From Subdoligranulum sp. (GTDB lineage Bacteria; Bacillota; Clostridia; Oscillospirales; Ruminococcaceae), in assembly GCA_004555405.1 (NCBI GenBank), contig SFIE01000057.1, positions 1-8,142 of the forward strand: a DNA stretch of 8,142 bases, read 5' to 3'. The notes beneath the pieces were generated by a model, which did no database searches, had not been told where the DNA came from, and was given only the letters and a program-made list of their open reading frames with translations. Shown here piece after piece: positions 6,980 to 8,142 of the stretch (position 1 is its first letter; the number at the start of each line of letters is the position of its first letter). Made by a program: the position numbers and the translations under genes.

Positions 6980-7008
6980 TTGCTCCCCGTTTATGGGGAG
7001 CAATTTTT
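6980..7008 (+). terminator. Intrinsic terminator of the peptide-binding lipoprotein gene
   Basis: A perfect 9-bp stem (6980-6988 TTGCTCCCC with 6995-7003), a 6-base loop and TTTTTATTTT, 13 bases after the stop codon. Confidence 0.92.
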
Positions 7009-7026
7009 ATTTTCCGCCATGTACCA

Positions 7027-7055
7027 TGTGACTTTTCTCCCTCTTTTTTCGTTTA
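7027..7055 (+). promoter_or_regulatory. Possible ECF-sigma-type promoter
   Basis: TGTGAC (7027-7032), a pyrimidine-rich 17-base spacer and CGTTTA (7050-7055). This resembles the TGnAAC/TGTGAC ... CGTC-type promoters used by some Firmicute ECF sigma factors to drive their own genes. It lies 47 bases before the ORF at 7103, whose N-terminus looks like a sigma factor, which is the main reason to take it seriously. No good sigma-A promoter is seen here. Confidence 0.4.
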
Positions 7056-7102
7056 GTGGGTACAAGGCCTTGAAAAACTAAAAAGAAAGAGCAGACAACG
7101 CT

Positions 7103-7414
7103 ATGGATGATACCAAAATCATAGATTCGCTTCTGGCCGATCCCGGCGCGGGGATGCAGCTTTTGCTGGCGCAGTACGGCGGGCTGAATCCGGAATTCTT
7201 CCCGCAGGACGAAGCGTATATCGATACCAACAGCAACTCCTACGCCCTCGTCAGCCGTCAGGTAGACCCCACCACCGGCATCATCAGCTACCGGCAGGAT
7301 TATTATACCGCTGACCCCGCGCAGGTGGCCAAGATCAGCGAATTCCGGTATACATTCGCCACCGGCTACGCTGCAGACGAAAGCAAGGCCATCACCCTGC
7401 CGTTGGTAAAGTGA
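7103..7414 (+). CDS. Short ORF, possible deletion-fused remnant of a sigma/anti-sigma pair
   Basis: A 103-residue, soluble, acidic ORF with no signal peptide or membrane segment. Residues 1-27 (from MDDTKIIDSLLADPGAG to MQLLLAQYGG) read like the extreme N-terminus of an ECF sigma-70 protein, where a 'LLxxDPxxGMxxLLxQYGGLV' pattern is common, but no sigma region 2 or 4 follows. The rest (NPEFFPQDEAYIDTNSN ... YRQDYYTADPAQ ... ESKAITLPLVK) looks like a beta-rich C-terminal domain end and is unrelated to sigma factors. One reading is an in-frame deletion joining the start of a sigma gene to the end of its anti-sigma or membrane partner. The other is a small genuine orphan protein. AAGAAAGAG (7083-7091) is only a weak ribosome site. 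Codon use matches the GC-rich neighbours, so it is old chromosomal sequence. The function is unknown. Confidence 0.5.
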   Translation: MDDTKIIDSLLADPGAGMQLLLAQYGGLNPEFFPQDEAYIDTNSNSYALVSRQVDPTTGIISYRQDYYTADPAQVAKISEFRYTFATGYAADESKAITLPLVK

Positions 7415-7510
7415 CCCCCGCCATTTCTTTGTCCCTCACTCCCATTTAAGTTATTTGTGGCTAAGGCATAATTGGCTGACCTCGATGTAGATTTATTCAT
7501 TATGGGAAAT

Positions 7511-7549
7511 AACAAGAGGCAGGAACCACTATGGCTCCTGCCTCTTGTT
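7511..7549. terminator. Long perfect hairpin between convergent units
   Basis: A perfect 14-bp stem (7511-7524 AACAAGAGGCAGGA with 7536-7549) and an 11-base loop. It lies 96 bases after the ORF ending at 7414 and 47 bases beyond the stop of the minus-strand lipoprotein. Both outward T-tracts are short (TTTCATT on plus, ATTTCCC after TTGTT on minus). It is most likely a bidirectional terminator. The remaining 7415-7596 stretch shows no gene. Confidence 0.65.
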
Positions 7550-7596
7550 TCATTAAGCTATATTAAAATCGAAAATGTACTCTTGAAGGGGCTGGT

Positions 7597-8062
7597 TCAG
7601 TCATATGTACTTGCTTCCATAATTATCTGGAATGGTTCTTGTTGGATGGCAGGTGCGACAATTTTCCCTCCCATCATATTTTCGCCTTCAAACACATCAA
7701 TAACAGTTCCAGAGATACGAATATATTGTCCATCTTCAAGAGTTAATTCAGGGTCAAAATAAGCTACAACAGTATTATAGTCGATATTTTCAGGGTCTGC
7801 CCACATTTGGAAGTATATACCGTCGCCATCATAATCAACGCCACCAAAAATGACGCCTACAAGCTCAACAGTTGATCCAATATAGTCCTGATGGCTTTGA
7901 GTACATTCGTTTGATTTCACTATCGCTCAACGGTTCGGCTGGAGTTTCAGAAGATTCTGTATCACTATTACCAGACACAGGATTTGTGGTAGATGTAGTA
8001 CACCCAACTAATATGGCAAGTAGAATGAATAAAAGTGCTCCCAACCAAAATCTGCTTCTCAC
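7597..8062 (-). pseudogene. Lipoprotein gene interrupted by a single-base frameshift
   Basis: Two overlapping minus-strand frames make one protein. The first (GTG at 8062, with AGAGAGGGG six bases upstream) gives a charged start (MRSRF), a hydrophobic segment 6-19 and the lipobox LVGC, so Cys21 would be lipidated. A Ser/Thr/Glu-rich linker and PLSDSEIKRMYSKPS follow, then an early stop. The second frame continues DYIGSTVELVGVIF, an acidic beta-rich domain, and ends at 7597. Removing one base from the CC pair at 7887-7888 joins them as ...YSKPSDYIGSTVELVG..., a continuous protein of about 154 residues. The 'P..YIG..V.L.G' opening resembles OB-fold (tRNA_anti-like) lipoprotein domains, a tentative link. 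The gene is AT-rich compared with the region to its left. It overlaps the upstream gene by four bases (GTGA), suggesting translational coupling. The change could be a real mutation or a sequencing error. Confidence 0.72.
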
Positions 8063-8142
8063 TTGATTCCCCTCTCTTTAGTATGGCTTTTCCAATACTT
8101 GACAATCTGCTCCATGTTACTTCCAACATTTCCCATGATAGG
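8059..8142 (-). CDS. C-terminal fragment of an unidentified protein (cut by the window edge)
   Basis: The minus strand is open from the window edge to a TGA at 8059-8061, giving the last 27 residues: hydrophobic-neutral (PIMGNVGSN) then basic (MEQIVKYWKSHTKERGIK). The stop overlaps the GTG start of the lipoprotein gene (GTGA), and that gene's ribosome site lies within this frame, both as expected for a tightly packed operon. This supports it being coding although short. The protein cannot be identified from this piece. Confidence 0.55.
   Translation of the reverse strand, partial: PIMGNVGSNMEQIVKYWKSHTKERGIK

Noticed and set aside
7472..7762. A 96-codon plus-strand ORF with hydrophobic stretches
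   Set aside because: It starts at a TTG without a ribosome site, runs through the 14-bp hairpin and then lies antisense to the lipoprotein domain.

Overview
The window looks like chromosomal DNA from a GC-rich anaerobic gut Firmicute. The protein flavour, codon use and gene set (a MurD with a GSDGKTTTT P-loop, a COG4100-type methionine gamma-lyase protein, ECF-like promoter DNA) point to the Oscillospiraceae/Ruminococcaceae, the Faecalibacterium/Gemmiger/Subdoligranulum neighbourhood. That placement is inference from sequence character, not a database match.

Layout. Positions 1-285 hold a small AT-rich zinc-ribbon-like protein. A 119-base gap with two competing hairpins follows. Then come three plus-strand genes in a row: a PPC/DUF296-domain protein (405-824), a maltose/galactoside O-acetyltransferase-type hexapeptide enzyme (863-1453) and a small ABC/AAA-type ATPase (1532-2245). 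They end in a strong hairpin (2276-2312) and a bidirectional terminator (2347-2405) shared with the convergent minus-strand gene. That gene (2404-3666) is a PLP enzyme of the methionine gamma-lyase/'aluminium resistance' family. Upstream of it, also on the minus strand, lies murD (3813-5207), the D-glutamate-adding enzyme of peptidoglycan synthesis, with its own promoter and terminator. A 202-base divergent intergenic region (5208-5409) carries two back-to-back sigma-A-type promoters and an operator-like set of repeats beside the murD promoter. Rightward from it runs an orphan oligopeptide-binding lipoprotein (5410-6966) with a clear intrinsic terminator.

The right end looks eroded. An ECF-type promoter-like sequence precedes a 103-codon ORF (7103-7414). 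Its first 27 or so residues read like the N-terminus of a sigma-70 family protein and the rest like the C-terminus of something else, so it may be the scar of a sigma/anti-sigma operon collapsed by an internal deletion. Beyond about 7475 the DNA becomes AT-rich. It carries, on the minus strand, a lipoprotein gene broken by a single-base frameshift (7597-8062), overlapping by four bases the tail of an upstream gene that enters from the right edge (8059-8142).

The genes do not form one obvious pathway: cell-wall synthesis, sulfur amino-acid-type PLP chemistry, peptide binding and sugar acetylation sit side by side. I see no CRISPR, insertion sequence, tRNA, rRNA or convincing new multigene system. 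The points most worth a second look are the repeat cluster at the murD promoter, the possible sigma/anti-sigma deletion scar, the lipoprotein frameshift and the alternative hairpins before the PPC gene.
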